A stretch of 64,000 nucleotides of DNA, taken from contig DASVQN010000053.1 in the NCBI GenBank assembly GCA_036389155.1, positions 62,001 through 126,000 on the forward strand. The letters are read 5' to 3'. The notes below the pieces were generated by a model. The model saw nothing but the letters and a program-made list of their open reading frames with translations. It ran no database searches and had not been told where the DNA came from. The stretch comes from CADCVT01 sp036389155 (lineage in GTDB: Bacteria; Actinomycetota; Thermoleophilia; Solirubrobacterales; Solirubrobacteraceae). Positions 48,574 to 57,687 of the stretch are shown here, one piece after another; the stretch's first letter is position 1; each line of letters begins with the position of its first letter. The translations under genes were made by a program, and so were the position numbers.

Positions 48574-49473
48574 CTACCGCTTGATGTTGACGAGGTCGTT
48601 GAGCATCTCGTCAGCCGTCGAGATCACGCGCGAGTTGGCCTGGAAGCCGCGCTGCGCGCTGATCATGTCGGTGAACTCGGTGGCCAGATCGACGTTCGAC
48701 ATCTCGAGCGTCCCGCCGATCGTCTGGCCGAAGCCGTTGCCGGCCGGCGTGCCCATCGTCTCCGGGCCGGAGGCGCCCGTCGAGCGCCAGCGGTTGGAGT
48801 TGACGCGCTCGAGGCCGCCCTCGTTGGAGAACTTCGCGAGGGTCATGTAGCCGACGACCGCGCGGCCGTTGGCGATGGCCGGCAGCGCGGCCGGCTGGGT
48901 GTAGCCGTTCGGCGGCACGAACGAGACCGCGCCGTCCGGGGAGATGGCGACGTCGGTCGCGCCGGCCGGGATCTGGATGAAGCACGGCTGCGCGCCGGCG
49001 GTCCCCGCCGGGCGGCTGCTGCCGAGGACGTACGAGCCGTCCTGCGAGATCAGGTAGCCGGCGTCGTTGCGCGTGAAGTTGCCCGCACGCGAGTACTCGA
49101 CGGCGTTCGGCGGCGCCGGGACGCCGGCGGTCGGGTTGCCCGCCGTCGGCGAGCCGATGCCGACGCGGAACCAGCCGTCGCCGGAGATCGCCACGTCGAG
49201 CGGGTTGCCGGTCGCCTGGAAGGCGCCGTTGACCATGACGTTGTCGATCGAGCCGAGCTGCGTGCCGAGGCCGATCTGGGCCGAGTTGCCGCCGCCGACG
49301 CCGGGCGTCGACGCGGTGCCCGACCGCTGGATCTGCGTGAGCGAGTCCTTGAACGTCGTGCGGGCGGACTTGTAGCCCACCGTGTTCACGTTGGCGAGGT
49401 CGTTCGCCGTGACGTCGAGGGCGACCTGATGGGTCTTGAGACCGCTGATCGCCGAGTACATGCCGCGCATCAT
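48574..49473 (-). CDS. flgE: Flagellar hook protein, short FlgE/FlgG type
   Basis: The 299-residue protein has the rod/hook N-terminus MYSAISGLKTHQVALDVTANDLANVNTVGYK and the C-terminus GTLEMSNVDLATEFTDMISAQRGFQANSRVISTADEMLNDLV. It follows flgD and the TIGR02530 gene, the usual place of flgE, but is much shorter than most hook proteins (400 or more residues), closer to FlgG length. The hook surface domain must be small. A second ATG one codon on is possible. AAAGGAAG precedes it. Confidence 0.9.
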   Translation of the reverse strand: MMRGMYSAISGLKTHQVALDVTANDLANVNTVGYKSARTTFKDSLTQIQRSGTASTPGVGGGNSAQIGLGTQLGSIDNVMVNGAFQATGNPLDVAISGDGWFRVGIGSPTAGNPTAGVPAPPNAVEYSRAGNFTRNDAGYLISQDGSYVLGSSRPAGTAGAQPCFIQIPAGATDVAISPDGAVSFVPPNGYTQPAALPAIANGRAVVGYMTLAKFSNEGGLERVNSNRWRSTGASGPETMGTPAGNGFGQTIGGTLEMSNVDLATEFTDMISAQRGFQANSRVISTADEMLNDLVNIKR

Positions 49474-49517
49474 CGGGGCATCACTTCCTTTCTACTTTTC
49501 CGGGGGAGTTCTGCGCG

Positions 49518-49904
49518 TCAGCCGATGACGGCGCTGTCGATGTTGGTGAAGACGTGGTCGCGCATGTGCTCGCGGTCGACGGCGGTGATGACCGTCTTGT
49601 TGCGAACGGACACGACGAAGGCGGTGCTGTCCACGAAGACGACGGCGTCGCGGGCGCCCTTGCCGGCCGCCCGGCCCACCGCGTCGTCGAGGCGCTGCAG
49701 CGTCCCGGGCTCCACGGAGATCCCGCGGCGCTCGAGCCGCTGCACGGCGTGATTGGAGAACTGGACGCCGATCCGGCGCGCGTCCAGCAGCTGCGCGAAG
49801 TGCGCGCGGTCGATGGTGGGGCGGACGTGCGCCTGCTGGTCGGCGGACGCCGGGCCCGAGATGCCGGGCGGGACGAGCGCCGGGTTGTGGACCGGGTGGC
49901 TCAT
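49518..49904 (-). CDS. TIGR02530-family flagellar operon protein
   Basis: The 128-residue protein shows the family pattern: FSNHAVQRLERRGISVEPGTLQRLDDAVGRAAGKG, then SVRNKTVITAVDREHMRDHVFTNIDSAVI. Members always lie between flgD and flgE in Gram-positive and related flagellar operons; their exact role is not known. The start overlaps flgD by 4 bases. Confidence 0.93.
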   Translation of the reverse strand: MSHPVHNPALVPPGISGPASADQQAHVRPTIDRAHFAQLLDARRIGVQFSNHAVQRLERRGISVEPGTLQRLDDAVGRAAGKGARDAVVFVDSTAFVVSVRNKTVITAVDREHMRDHVFTNIDSAVIG

Positions 49905-50311
49905 GACACGCCCTCGACGTCGGCGAGCAGCAGGCCGGTGTCGCCGCCGATGGTCAGCGTCGGCGCCGAGCCGGTGGTGTCGACGTGGCCGACGACGCCC
50001 TCCTTGGTCGTGCCATCCTTGCCGCGGTAGGTCACGGTCTTGCCGAGCAGCTCGACGGCGTGCGTGCGCGCCAGCGAGACGCTGGACTCCTGGCTGGCCT
50101 GCGACAGGTTCGTCAGCTGCTCGAGCATCGAGAACTGCGTCATCTGCTGCGTCATCTGGTCCATGTCCTGGGCGTTGGACGGGTCCTGGTTCTTCAGCTG
50201 GGCGATGAGCAGCTTGAGGAAGTCCTCCTTGCCCATGAACTGCCCGTCGGCCTTCTTGGCGCCGGCGGCGAGTGCGGACTCGGGGGTCGCGCTGGTGGGG
50301 TCGATCGGCAT
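49901..50311 (-). CDS. flgD: FlgD, hook cap scaffold (short form)
   Basis: FlgD caps the growing hook. The N-terminal core MGKEDFLKLLIAQLKNQDPSNAQDMDQMTQQMTQFSMLEQL is clear. At 136 residues it lacks the C-terminal Ig/Tudor-like domain of the 220-residue Proteobacterial form, as in many Gram-positive species. It follows fliK by 18 bases. Confidence 0.95.
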   Translation of the reverse strand: MPIDPTSATPESALAAGAKKADGQFMGKEDFLKLLIAQLKNQDPSNAQDMDQMTQQMTQFSMLEQLTNLSQASQESSVSLARTHAVELLGKTVTYRGKDGTTKEGVVGHVDTTGSAPTLTIGGDTGLLLADVEGVS

Positions 50312-50329
50312 GGATCCGTCCCTCTGCGT

Positions 50330-51901
50330 CTAGGCGAGGACGTCGACGAGCGCCCCTGCGGGCACGCTCCTCGGCGCGGTCGGGTCAGCCTCCATGGCGT
50401 CGGCGACGGCCTCCTGGCCGTCGATACGGTCGTTCGTCCGGCCGCCCGTCGAGCGGTCGCCGCCGGCCTGCGCGTTGTGGCCGGCGGTGTGGCCGCCGGT
50501 CGCGCCCGCGAGGGCCACGTCGACGGACAGGACGGTCAGCCCGCGCTGCTCGAGCGCACGGCGCAGCTCGCCGCCGGCCTGCTGGAGCGCCTGGACGGCG
50601 TCCGGCCGGTCGGCCGTGATCGCGGCGGTCAGGCCGTTCGCGGTCACCCGCAGCCGGACCTCGATGCCGCCGAGCTCGGCGGGGTGCAGCTGGAGCCGGG
50701 CGTGCGCGGCGCCGCGGGACGCCGCGACGTGCGCGAGGTCGCGCAGCTGCAGCGCGGTCTCGGCCATCCGCAGCGCGTGAGCCGCGTGCGCGGGGCGCGT
50801 GTGCCCGACCGGGGTCCCGGCCGCCGGCGCGGGGGCGTTGCCCGTGACGGGCGGGCCCGCCGGGGCGGCAGCGTCGGACGCCGGCCCGGGGCGCTCGCCC
50901 GCGGCCAGCGCCTCGTGCACCTCGGCCGCGCGGGCGCCGCCGGAGTTCGGCGAGGGCTCGCCGGCCCGCGTGGGGGTCGCGGGCGCGGCGGCCTCGGCCG
51001 GTGCGGGGGTGGAAGCGGGCGGCGTCGTCGGGGCGTCCGCGGGCTGCTCGCCCGTGCCGTCGCCGGCGGGCTGCTGCGTCGTGGTCCCGGTGGAGCTGCT
51101 CGCGGGCGCGGGGGCGGGGGCGGCGGGGTCGGCGACGGGCGCCTCGACGGCGGGGGCGGCCGGCGGGGGCGCGGCGGCGGGCTCGTCGCCGGCGGCCGCG
51201 GGGGCAGCCGGGGCCGCGGGGGCAGCCGCCACGGACGGAGCCCCGGAGCCGGCCGGCGCGGTCTCGCCGTCCTGCGGCGCGGGCACGGGCACGAGCGGCT
51301 GGTCGCCCTCGGCGACCGCAGCCTCGGCCACGGCGCCGTCGGACGCCGCGACGACCGGCGCTTCGACGGACGTCGGCGCGACCACGGCGGGAGCCGGCGC
51401 GGCCGGAGCCGCGACGGGCGCCTCGGCGACGAGCGGCGCGGGCTCGACGACCGGCACCGCGACGACCGGGGCCGCGGGCACGGCGACCGGCTCGGGCTCG
51501 GGCGCGGCGGCGACCGCAGGGGTGGCCGGCGCGGCGGGCGGGGCGGAGGTGTCGGGCTCGTCCGCGGCAGCGGGGGTCGCGGCGTCGCGGGCGTCCTCGC
51601 GCTCGGAGGGCCGGACGGACGCCTCGGGGGCGCGATCGTGCTCGGCCGGCGTACGGCCGGAGGCCTCGGACGCGTCGGCGTCCTCGGCGGCCTGGCGCCG
51701 GTGGCCGGGCGTCAGCGACGGGTCGCCGTGCGCACGCACGCCGTGACCACGCTTGTGGTCTTTGTCATGGCCTTCCGCAGTGGCGGTCCGGGCCTCGTCT
51801 TCGTGGAGCGCGAGAAGGGCGCCGAAGCCCTTCGCCGGCTCCTCCGCCTTGGGAGGCGATGCGCCTCCGGGCGGTCCGGCTTCGGTTCGGTGGACGTGCA
51901 T
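50330..51901 (-). CDS. fliK: FliK, hook-length control protein
   Basis: FliK measures hook length and triggers the FlhB switch. The 523 residues are mostly Ala, Pro and Glu-rich low complexity (about 60-390), as expected for an extended ruler. The C-terminal Flg_hook domain is seen in ARLQLHPAELGGIEVRLRVTANGLTAAITADRPDAVQALQQ ... LRRALEQRGLTVLSVDV. The ATG touches the TAA stop of the transglycosylase gene with no gap. Repetitive G/C composition makes length changes likely between strains. Confidence 0.92.
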   Translation of the reverse strand: MHVHRTEAGPPGGASPPKAEEPAKGFGALLALHEDEARTATAEGHDKDHKRGHGVRAHGDPSLTPGHRRQAAEDADASEASGRTPAEHDRAPEASVRPSEREDARDAATPAAADEPDTSAPPAAPATPAVAAAPEPEPVAVPAAPVVAVPVVEPAPLVAEAPVAAPAAPAPAVVAPTSVEAPVVAASDGAVAEAAVAEGDQPLVPVPAPQDGETAPAGSGAPSVAAAPAAPAAPAAAGDEPAAAPPPAAPAVEAPVADPAAPAPAPASSSTGTTTQQPAGDGTGEQPADAPTTPPASTPAPAEAAAPATPTRAGEPSPNSGGARAAEVHEALAAGERPGPASDAAAPAGPPVTGNAPAPAAGTPVGHTRPAHAAHALRMAETALQLRDLAHVAASRGAAHARLQLHPAELGGIEVRLRVTANGLTAAITADRPDAVQALQQAGGELRRALEQRGLTVLSVDVALAGATGGHTAGHNAQAGGDRSTGGRTNDRIDGQEAVADAMEADPTAPRSVPAGALVDVLA

Positions 51902-52513
51902 TTACGTGATCCCGTATGTGGTTGGCGAAGTGGCGGGCGCGGTGGGGAGCGGGGCGGGAGCGGCGCCGGGCGCAGAGCCCAGGCCGTACTCGCGGGCGTA
52001 GCCCATGACCTTCTGGACGTAGGCCTGGGTCTCGGCGTACGGCGGCACGCCGCCGTACTTGGCGACGGCTCCGGGCCCGGCGTTGTAGGCGGCGAGCGCC
52101 TTCTCGGCGTCGCCCCCGAAACGGTCGAGCTGCTGGCGCAGGTACTTCGCGCCGCCCTCGATCGCCTGCGCGGGGTCGGTCGGATCGGTCACCCCGAGGC
52201 CGGCGGCGGTGCCGGGCATGAGCTGCGTCAGGCCGCGCGCGCCGGCGGGGCTGACCGCGCTCGGGTTGAAGTTCGACTCCTGGCGGATGAGCGCCTTGAG
52301 CAGCGCCGGGTCGACGCCGTTGCGCGCGGCGGCGGCCTCGATCTCCGCGGCGAACGGGGTGGCCGCGCCGGTGGCGGCAGCAGGCACGGCGGTCGCGGGC
52401 GCGGCCTGCGCCGCGGCCAGCGTGGCCGAGAAGTCTGCCGTCGGCGCCGCCCCGCTGAGCGAGCCGATCATCGCCTGGATCTCGGCGACGCGGTCGATGG
52501 CGGCGACGGTCAC
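51902..52513 (-). CDS. Flagellar lytic transglycosylase (SLT domain)
   Basis: The 203-residue protein should cut peptidoglycan to let the flagellar rod through. The SLT domain (about 55-175) has the catalytic Glu in KALIRQESNFNPSAVSPAGARGLTQLMP and the ending ALAAYNAGPGAVAKYGGVPPYAETQAYVQKV. There is no signal peptide. The N-terminus RVAEIQAMIGSL resembles the first residues of the CHAP protein at 32465-33082 and could be an export or docking signal. GTG start overlaps fliJ (GTGA). Confidence 0.93.
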   Translation of the reverse strand: MTVAAIDRVAEIQAMIGSLSGAAPTADFSATLAAAQAAPATAVPAAATGAATPFAAEIEAAAARNGVDPALLKALIRQESNFNPSAVSPAGARGLTQLMPGTAAGLGVTDPTDPAQAIEGGAKYLRQQLDRFGGDAEKALAAYNAGPGAVAKYGGVPPYAETQAYVQKVMGYAREYGLGSAPGAAPAPLPTAPATSPTTYGIT

Positions 52514-52962
52514 GCGGCACCCCGGCGGACGTGCGCGCTGAGCGCGACCTCGTCGAGGAGGACGCCCTCGCGGCGGGCGGCCTCGGCGGCGTGCTCGGCG
52601 GCGCGGCGCTCCTTGAGACGGTCGAGCGCCTGGCGGCGGCGGCTGGCCTCGGTGAGCAGGTGGCGGCGCTCGGCCAGCGCGGCCTCGCGGCTGGCGAGCT
52701 CGCGCTCGGCGTCGCGGCGCGACTGCTCGACGCGGTCGAGGTAGGCCTGCATGGAGACGAGGTCCTGGCCGCTGGCGGCGGGCACCCCGTCGCGCCGCGA
52801 GGCGTGGGCGTCGTCGAGCTGCGCCGCGGCGGCGGCGAGCAGCGCCGCGCCGCGCATGCGCTGCGCAAGGCTGGCGGCGAAGGCCTCCTTCGCCTTGTCC
52901 TCGTCGTGCGCGCGGATCTCGCGCACGCGTTCGAGGCCGAACCGGAATCGGGCGGTGCTCAC
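52510..52962 (-). CDS. fliJ: FliJ, export chaperone escort
   Basis: This 150-residue protein is almost entirely coiled coil, rich in Ala, Arg and Glu, with the family start RFRFGLERVREIRAHDEDKAKEAFA. FliJ sits in the centre of the FliI ring and passes energy to FlhA. GTG start, 48 bases after fliI. Confidence 0.9.
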   Translation of the reverse strand: MSTARFRFGLERVREIRAHDEDKAKEAFAASLAQRMRGAALLAAAAAQLDDAHASRRDGVPAASGQDLVSMQAYLDRVEQSRRDAERELASREAALAERRHLLTEASRRRQALDRLKERRAAEHAAEAARREGVLLDEVALSAHVRRGAA

Positions 52963-53010
52963 GGTCGTGTGGTCGGTCGGGTCATGGACGGATTCAGCGG
53001 AAGTGGACGG

Positions 53011-54495
53011 CTATCGGACGCCGAGGTGCAGCGGGGGGATGGCGCTGAGCGCGTCGCCGGGGCTTCCGGCCGGCGGCGGGGCGGCGTCGACGGGCTCGGG
53101 CGCGATCATGGTCGGCGCCGGGACGCTGCCCACGAGCTCGACGAGCAGCTCGTCGGAGACCGCGGCCTCGGTCGGCGCGTCGACGGGCTGGCAGAGGAAG
53201 GCGTCGATGACGTTGTGCAGGTCGATCGCGCGGTCGGCGACGGGGTCGCTGCCGCGCTCGTACGCGCCGATCGCGATCAGGTCGCGCTTGTCGCGGTACG
53301 CCGCCATCAGCCGCCGCAGCTCCTGCGCGGCGACCTGCACCTCGGGCGTGACGACCTCGGTCGCCAGGCGCGAGACCGACTGCAGGACGTCGATCGCCGG
53401 GTAGTGGCCGGCGTGCGCGAGCTCGCGCGTCAGCACGACGTGCCCGTCGAGGATCGACCGCACGGCGTCGGCGACCGGCTCGTTCATGTCGTCGCCGTCG
53501 ACGAGGACGGTGTAGAGCCCGGTGATCGAGCCGGTCGGGCTGGTGCCCGAGCGCTCGAGCAGCCGCGGCAGCAGGGCGAAGACGCTCGGCGTGTAGCCGC
53601 GCGTGGCCGGCGGCTCGCCGACGGCCAGGCCGACCTCCCGCTGGGCCATCGCGAAGCGCGTGACCGAGTCCATCATCAGCAGGACGTCGTCGCCGCGGTC
53701 GCGGAAGTGCTCGGCGATCGCCGTCGCCGTGAGCGCGGCCTTGATGCGCACCAGCGCCGGCTGGTCGGAGGTCGCCACGACGACGACGCTGCGCGAGATC
53801 GCGTCGCCGAGGTCGCGCTCGATGAACTCGAGCACCTCGCGGCCGCGCTCGCCGACCAGGCAGATGACGTTGACGTCGGTCGCGGCGCTGCGGGCGATCA
53901 TCCCGAGCAGCGACGACTTGCCGACGCCGGAGCCGGCGAAGATGCCGAGTCGCTGGCCGCGGCCGCAGGGGACGAGCGTGTCGAGTGCGCGGACGCCGAG
54001 CGGCATGCGCTCGCGGATGCGCGGGCGCGACAGCGCGTCGGGCGGCGCGCCCTCGGCGGCGCGCGTGGCGAGCGAGCCGAGACGGCCGGCCTCGTCGATC
54101 GGCCGGCCGAGCCCGTCGACGATGCGTCCGAGCAGCGCGTCGCCGACCGGGATGCGCACGGGGCGCCCCGTCGGCGTGACGACGTTGCCGGGGCCGATGC
54201 CGACCATCTCGCCGAGCGGCATGAGGAGGGTGCGCCCGGCGCGGAAGCCGACGACCTCGGCGGGCACCGGCTCGCGGCCGCGCCCCGCGGCGACGTCGCA
54301 CACCTCGCCGACCTCGGCCTCCAGGCCGGTGGCCTCGACGACGAGGCCGATCAGGTCGCAGACGCGCCCGCGGCGGCGGTGCAGGTCCGACCGGCCGACG
54401 ACCGCCGTGGCGAGCGCCAGGCGCTCGGCGACCGGCGGGGCCGCGCCCGGAGGGGTCCCCTCCGCGGCGCCGACGACGTCCGCGTCAGCGAGCAA
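53011..54495 (-). CDS. fliI: FliI, flagellar export ATPase
   Basis: FliI (494 residues) is related to the F1 ATPase beta subunit. The Walker A is GIFAGSGVGKSSLLG, Walker B region VLLMMDSVTRFAMAQREVG, and the conserved GEPPATRGYTPSVFALLPRLLERSG is present. The C-terminus has an extra Pro/Ala-rich tail of about 40 residues. No ATG or GTG lies in frame near the true N-terminus; the TTG at 54495, inside the last codons of fliH, is the best start. The frame is open further upstream only in the shadow of fliH. Confidence 0.95.
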   Translation of the reverse strand: MLADADVVGAAEGTPPGAAPPVAERLALATAVVGRSDLHRRRGRVCDLIGLVVEATGLEAEVGEVCDVAAGRGREPVPAEVVGFRAGRTLLMPLGEMVGIGPGNVVTPTGRPVRIPVGDALLGRIVDGLGRPIDEAGRLGSLATRAAEGAPPDALSRPRIRERMPLGVRALDTLVPCGRGQRLGIFAGSGVGKSSLLGMIARSAATDVNVICLVGERGREVLEFIERDLGDAISRSVVVVATSDQPALVRIKAALTATAIAEHFRDRGDDVLLMMDSVTRFAMAQREVGLAVGEPPATRGYTPSVFALLPRLLERSGTSPTGSITGLYTVLVDGDDMNEPVADAVRSILDGHVVLTRELAHAGHYPAIDVLQSVSRLATEVVTPEVQVAAQELRRLMAAYRDKRDLIAIGAYERGSDPVADRAIDLHNVIDAFLCQPVDAPTEAAVSDELLVELVGSVPAPTMIAPEPVDAAPPPAGSPGDALSAIPPLHLGVR

Positions 54496-55093
54496 GCTCG
54501 GACTCCACCACTTCGCGGGCGCGCTCGAGCTTGCTCTCGAGCGTCGCGTCGACCTCGCCCTCGGCCGTGCGCACGATGGCGCCGCCGCGCGCGACGCGGC
54601 GGTCGGCCTCGATGCCGCAGTGCTCGATCCCGCCGAGCTCCGCGACGAGCTGCGCCGAGTGCTCGCGCACGACGTCGAGGTCCTCGGGGTGGACGAGCAG
54701 CAGCACGCGGTCGCGCTCGACGAGGCGGCGCAGCGCACCGCGGACGGTGTCGACGACGCGCTCGGGCTCGACGGCCACCGCGCCCTGCACGATCTGCTCG
54801 GCGACCCGCAGCGCGAGCTCGACGGCCGCGCGCTCGGAGCGCTCGGCGACGTCGGCGCGCAGCGCGGCGAGCTCGGCGGCCGCGGCGTGCAGCGCGGCGG
54901 CGGCGGGCTCGACGGCGGCGCGCGCGTCGGCGGCGCCGGCGGTGTAGCCCTCGTTGAAGCCCTCGGCGCGGATCGCGTCGACGTCGACGCCAGGCTCGGG
55001 CGGGGGCGGCGGCGCGAAGGTCGCGGCGCCCCCGAACGCGGCCGCTCCGGGGGCCGCCGGCTCGAGCGGCGCGAACTCGAAGGCGGCGGTCAT
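54485..55093 (-). CDS. fliH: FliH, export ATPase regulator
   Basis: FliH dimers hold FliI inactive and dock it at the C-ring. The 202 residues show a Pro/Ala-rich N-terminus, the GYTAGAADARAAV region with small-residue spacing, and the conserved ERVVDTVRGALRRLVERDRVLLLVHPEDLDVVREH ... VRTAEGEVDATLESKLERA. The ATG overlaps the last base of the fliG stop (TGATG); the end overlaps the fliI start by 11 bases. Confidence 0.92.
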   Translation of the reverse strand: MTAAFEFAPLEPAAPGAAAFGGAATFAPPPPPEPGVDVDAIRAEGFNEGYTAGAADARAAVEPAAAALHAAAAELAALRADVAERSERAAVELALRVAEQIVQGAVAVEPERVVDTVRGALRRLVERDRVLLLVHPEDLDVVREHSAQLVAELGGIEHCGIEADRRVARGGAIVRTAEGEVDATLESKLERAREVVESELAR

Positions 55094-56166
55094 CAGACCA
55101 GCTCCTCCTCTTCCTCGCCGGCCGAGCCGCCGAGGGTGATCGTGCCGTTGTCCTCCAGGCGGCGCACGATGGCCACGATGCGGCTCTGCGCCTCCTCGAC
55201 GACGTGCTTGCGCTGCGGCGCCTGCGCCTCGATGTCCTCGCGCAGCAGCTCGGCGGCGCGGGTGGACGTGTTCGCGGTGATCTTGAACATGAGCCAGTCG
55301 GGGACGCCGCGCAGCGCGAGCGCGAGGTCCTTCTGGTCGACCTCGCGCAGCACGAGCTGCAGCTCGCGGTCGGCGAGGCGGTGCAGGTCCTCGAAGGTGA
55401 ACAGCCGGGCGCGGACCTCCTCGGCGAGGTCCTCGTGCTCGGCGCCGATCGTCTGCAGCACGTTGCGCTCGGTCGAGCGGCCGGCCTGGTTGAGCAGCTC
55501 GGCGAGCGTCTCGACGCCGCCGGCCGACGAGTACTCGTGCTCCAGGACGTTGGAGAGCTTGTCGCGCAGGCCCTGGGCGACGTCGCGCACGACCTGCGGG
55601 GACGTCTCGCCCATCAGCGCGATGCGCAGCGCGACGTCGGGCTGCACGTCGGCGGGAAGCTCGGCGAGGACCTTCGCGCCGTGCGCGGGGAGCAGGTTGG
55701 CGACGACGAGCGCGATCGTCTGCGGCGCCTCGTCGGCGACGAACGCGGCGATCTGCTCGGCCGGGGTGCGGCGCACGAAGTCGAACGGGCGGCCCTCGGT
55801 GGCGTCGCTGAGGACGGCGAGCATCTCGCTCGCGCGCTCCTTGCCGAAGACCTGCTCGAGCACGGCCCGCGCGTAGTCGGGCCCGCCCTGGCCCATCGCC
55901 TCGGCGGCGATGACGCGCTCGGCGAGCTCGTCGAGGACGAGCTGCCCGAGCTCGGGCTGCACGTGCTCCATGTTGCTCATCTCGAACGACAGCGCCTCGA
56001 TCTCGCGGTCGGTCAGGTGCTTGAGCACCTCCGCGGCGTTCTGCGCGCCCAGCGCGATGAGCAGCACGGCGGCCTTCTGGCGGCCCTTCAGCGGCCCGCC
56101 CGCGGCGGGCGCCGCGGGCAGCGCGGCGGCGTCGCGGACCTCGACGGCCAGCTCCGACCCGGTCAC
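55093..56166 (-). CDS. fliG: FliG, motor switch protein
   Basis: FliG (357 residues) joins the C-ring to the MS-ring and receives torque from MotA. Visible are the N-terminal LKGRQKAAVLLIALGAQNAAEVLKHL, the middle-domain EHPQ-like region (TPAEQIAAFVADEAPQTIALVVANL), and the C-terminal torque helix LREVDQKDLALALRGVPDWLMFKI. GTG start directly after the fliF stop. Confidence 0.97.
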   Translation of the reverse strand: MTGSELAVEVRDAAALPAAPAAGGPLKGRQKAAVLLIALGAQNAAEVLKHLTDREIEALSFEMSNMEHVQPELGQLVLDELAERVIAAEAMGQGGPDYARAVLEQVFGKERASEMLAVLSDATEGRPFDFVRRTPAEQIAAFVADEAPQTIALVVANLLPAHGAKVLAELPADVQPDVALRIALMGETSPQVVRDVAQGLRDKLSNVLEHEYSSAGGVETLAELLNQAGRSTERNVLQTIGAEHEDLAEEVRARLFTFEDLHRLADRELQLVLREVDQKDLALALRGVPDWLMFKITANTSTRAAELLREDIEAQAPQRKHVVEEAQSRIVAIVRRLEDNGTITLGGSAGEEEEELV

Positions 56167-57684
56167 CTAGACGTCCTCCGACATCCAGTTGCGGACCTGG
56201 CTGGCGACCTTCTCGGGCTCGCGCCGCAGCGCGTCCTCGACGGTCTCGCGCGAGCCGACCCCGACGGGCTCCGGCGCGCCGCCCTGCGCGGCCTCCAGCG
56301 AGCTCAGCGACTGCGGCGCCTCGATCTGGCGCAGCCACAGCGGCTCGCCCATCAGCGCCTCGTCCTCGCGCCGGCGCAGGTGACGCCCGACGAAGAACAG
56401 GAAGATCAGCGAGGCCAGCCCGAGCGCGCCGTACTTCGCGGCGTCGAGCGTCCCCGCCGGCACGGGGCCCGCGCCGGTCGTCTTCGGCTTCGGCTGCGCC
56501 GCGAACGGCAGCACGCTGGCGGTGATCCGGTCGCCGCGCTCGGCCTCCTGGAGGCCCGCCGCGCCGGCGACGAGGTTCATGATCTCGGCCTTCTGCGGCT
56601 CGAGCGACTTGTCGAGCACGAGCGCGACGTCGAGGCGGTTGACCTTGCCCGGCGCGACGACCTTGTCGGTGATGGTCTTGCCGACCGCGGTCTGGCGGCG
56701 CCTTGACTTCTTGCTGTACGTGGAGGCCCCGCCCGCCCCGCCGGCCGCGGCGGCGTTGTAGGTCGGGATGTTGGCGCGCGTGCCGGAGCCGGTGCCGCCC
56801 GTCGAGCCGCCGCCGTCCAGCTTCTCGGTCTCCTCGACCTCGTCGATCGGCGTGCCGCGCTTCTCGTACTCGAGCTGCTTCTGCTTGATCTGGTCGACGT
56901 CGAGGTCGGCCGTGACCTTCACCTGCGCCTTGCCGTTGCCGATCGTGCGCATCAGCAGCGCGTTGATCGACGACTCGACCTGGTTGGCGTACCGGCTCTC
57001 GGCGGCGGTCTTCGTCGCCGTGGCCATGCCGTCCGCGCCCGCCTGGCCGCTCGTCGGCCACACCATGCGGCCGGTGCCGTCGGTGATCGTGACGTTCTCG
57101 GCCTTCAGGCCCTCGACCGACGAGGCGACGAGGTTCGCGATGCCCTTGATCGAGGCGGACTCGAGGTCGGTCTCGCCGTTCGACAGGAGGACGGCCGCCG
57201 TCGCCGGCTTGGACTCGTCCTCGAAGAGGTCGTCCTCGGGCAGCGTGAGGCGCACCGAGGCGCCGCTGACGCCCTGGATGTCGCCGATCGTGTTGGCGAG
57301 CTCGCCCTCGAGCGCGCGCTGGTAGGTCTGGCGCTGCTGGAAGTCGCTTGCGCCGAGCTTCTGGTCCTTGAGCAGCTCGTAGCCCGGCTGCTTGCTCGCG
57401 CCGCCGAGGCCGCCCTGGGCGAGCGCGACCTGCGCCTGCGCCGTCTTGGACTTCTCGACGGCGAGCGCCGTGCCGTTGTTCTGCAGCTCGTAGCCGATGC
57501 CGGCGTTGTCGAGCGCCGCCGTGATCTTGCCGGTCTGCGCCGGGTCGAGCCCGGTGCGGACGGTCGTGTAGCTCGGCGCCGCCGCGACCTTGAAGAGCAT
57601 GAAGGCGACGAACGCGATCCCGACCGCGGAGGCGGCCAGGATGGCCTTCGAGCGGGCGGGCATCTGGGCGATGACGGGGGGCAT
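56167..57684 (-). CDS. fliF: FliF, MS-ring protein
   Basis: FliF (505 residues) builds the membrane ring that is the base of the flagellum. It has an N-terminal membrane helix (about 13-32), the YscJ/FliF-type ring-building domains (SYTTVRTGLDPAQTGKITAALDNAGIGYEL; LEGELANTIGDIQGVSGASVRLTLPEDD), a Gly-rich middle loop, a second membrane helix (about 425-443) and a FliG-binding C-terminus (EKVASQVRNWMSEDV). Starts 3 bases after fliE. Confidence 0.97.
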   Translation of the reverse strand: MPPVIAQMPARSKAILAASAVGIAFVAFMLFKVAAAPSYTTVRTGLDPAQTGKITAALDNAGIGYELQNNGTALAVEKSKTAQAQVALAQGGLGGASKQPGYELLKDQKLGASDFQQRQTYQRALEGELANTIGDIQGVSGASVRLTLPEDDLFEDESKPATAAVLLSNGETDLESASIKGIANLVASSVEGLKAENVTITDGTGRMVWPTSGQAGADGMATATKTAAESRYANQVESSINALLMRTIGNGKAQVKVTADLDVDQIKQKQLEYEKRGTPIDEVEETEKLDGGGSTGGTGSGTRANIPTYNAAAAGGAGGASTYSKKSRRRQTAVGKTITDKVVAPGKVNRLDVALVLDKSLEPQKAEIMNLVAGAAGLQEAERGDRITASVLPFAAQPKPKTTGAGPVPAGTLDAAKYGALGLASLIFLFFVGRHLRRREDEALMGEPLWLRQIEAPQSLSSLEAAQGGAPEPVGVGSRETVEDALRREPEKVASQVRNWMSEDV

Positions 57685-57687
57685 GGG

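Noticed and set aside
54485..54738. Longer FliI reading from an ATG-like start at 54738
   Set aside because: That stretch overlaps most of the fliH 3' half in another frame and is Ser/Arg-rich shadow; the TTG at 54495 gives a normal FliI N-terminus.
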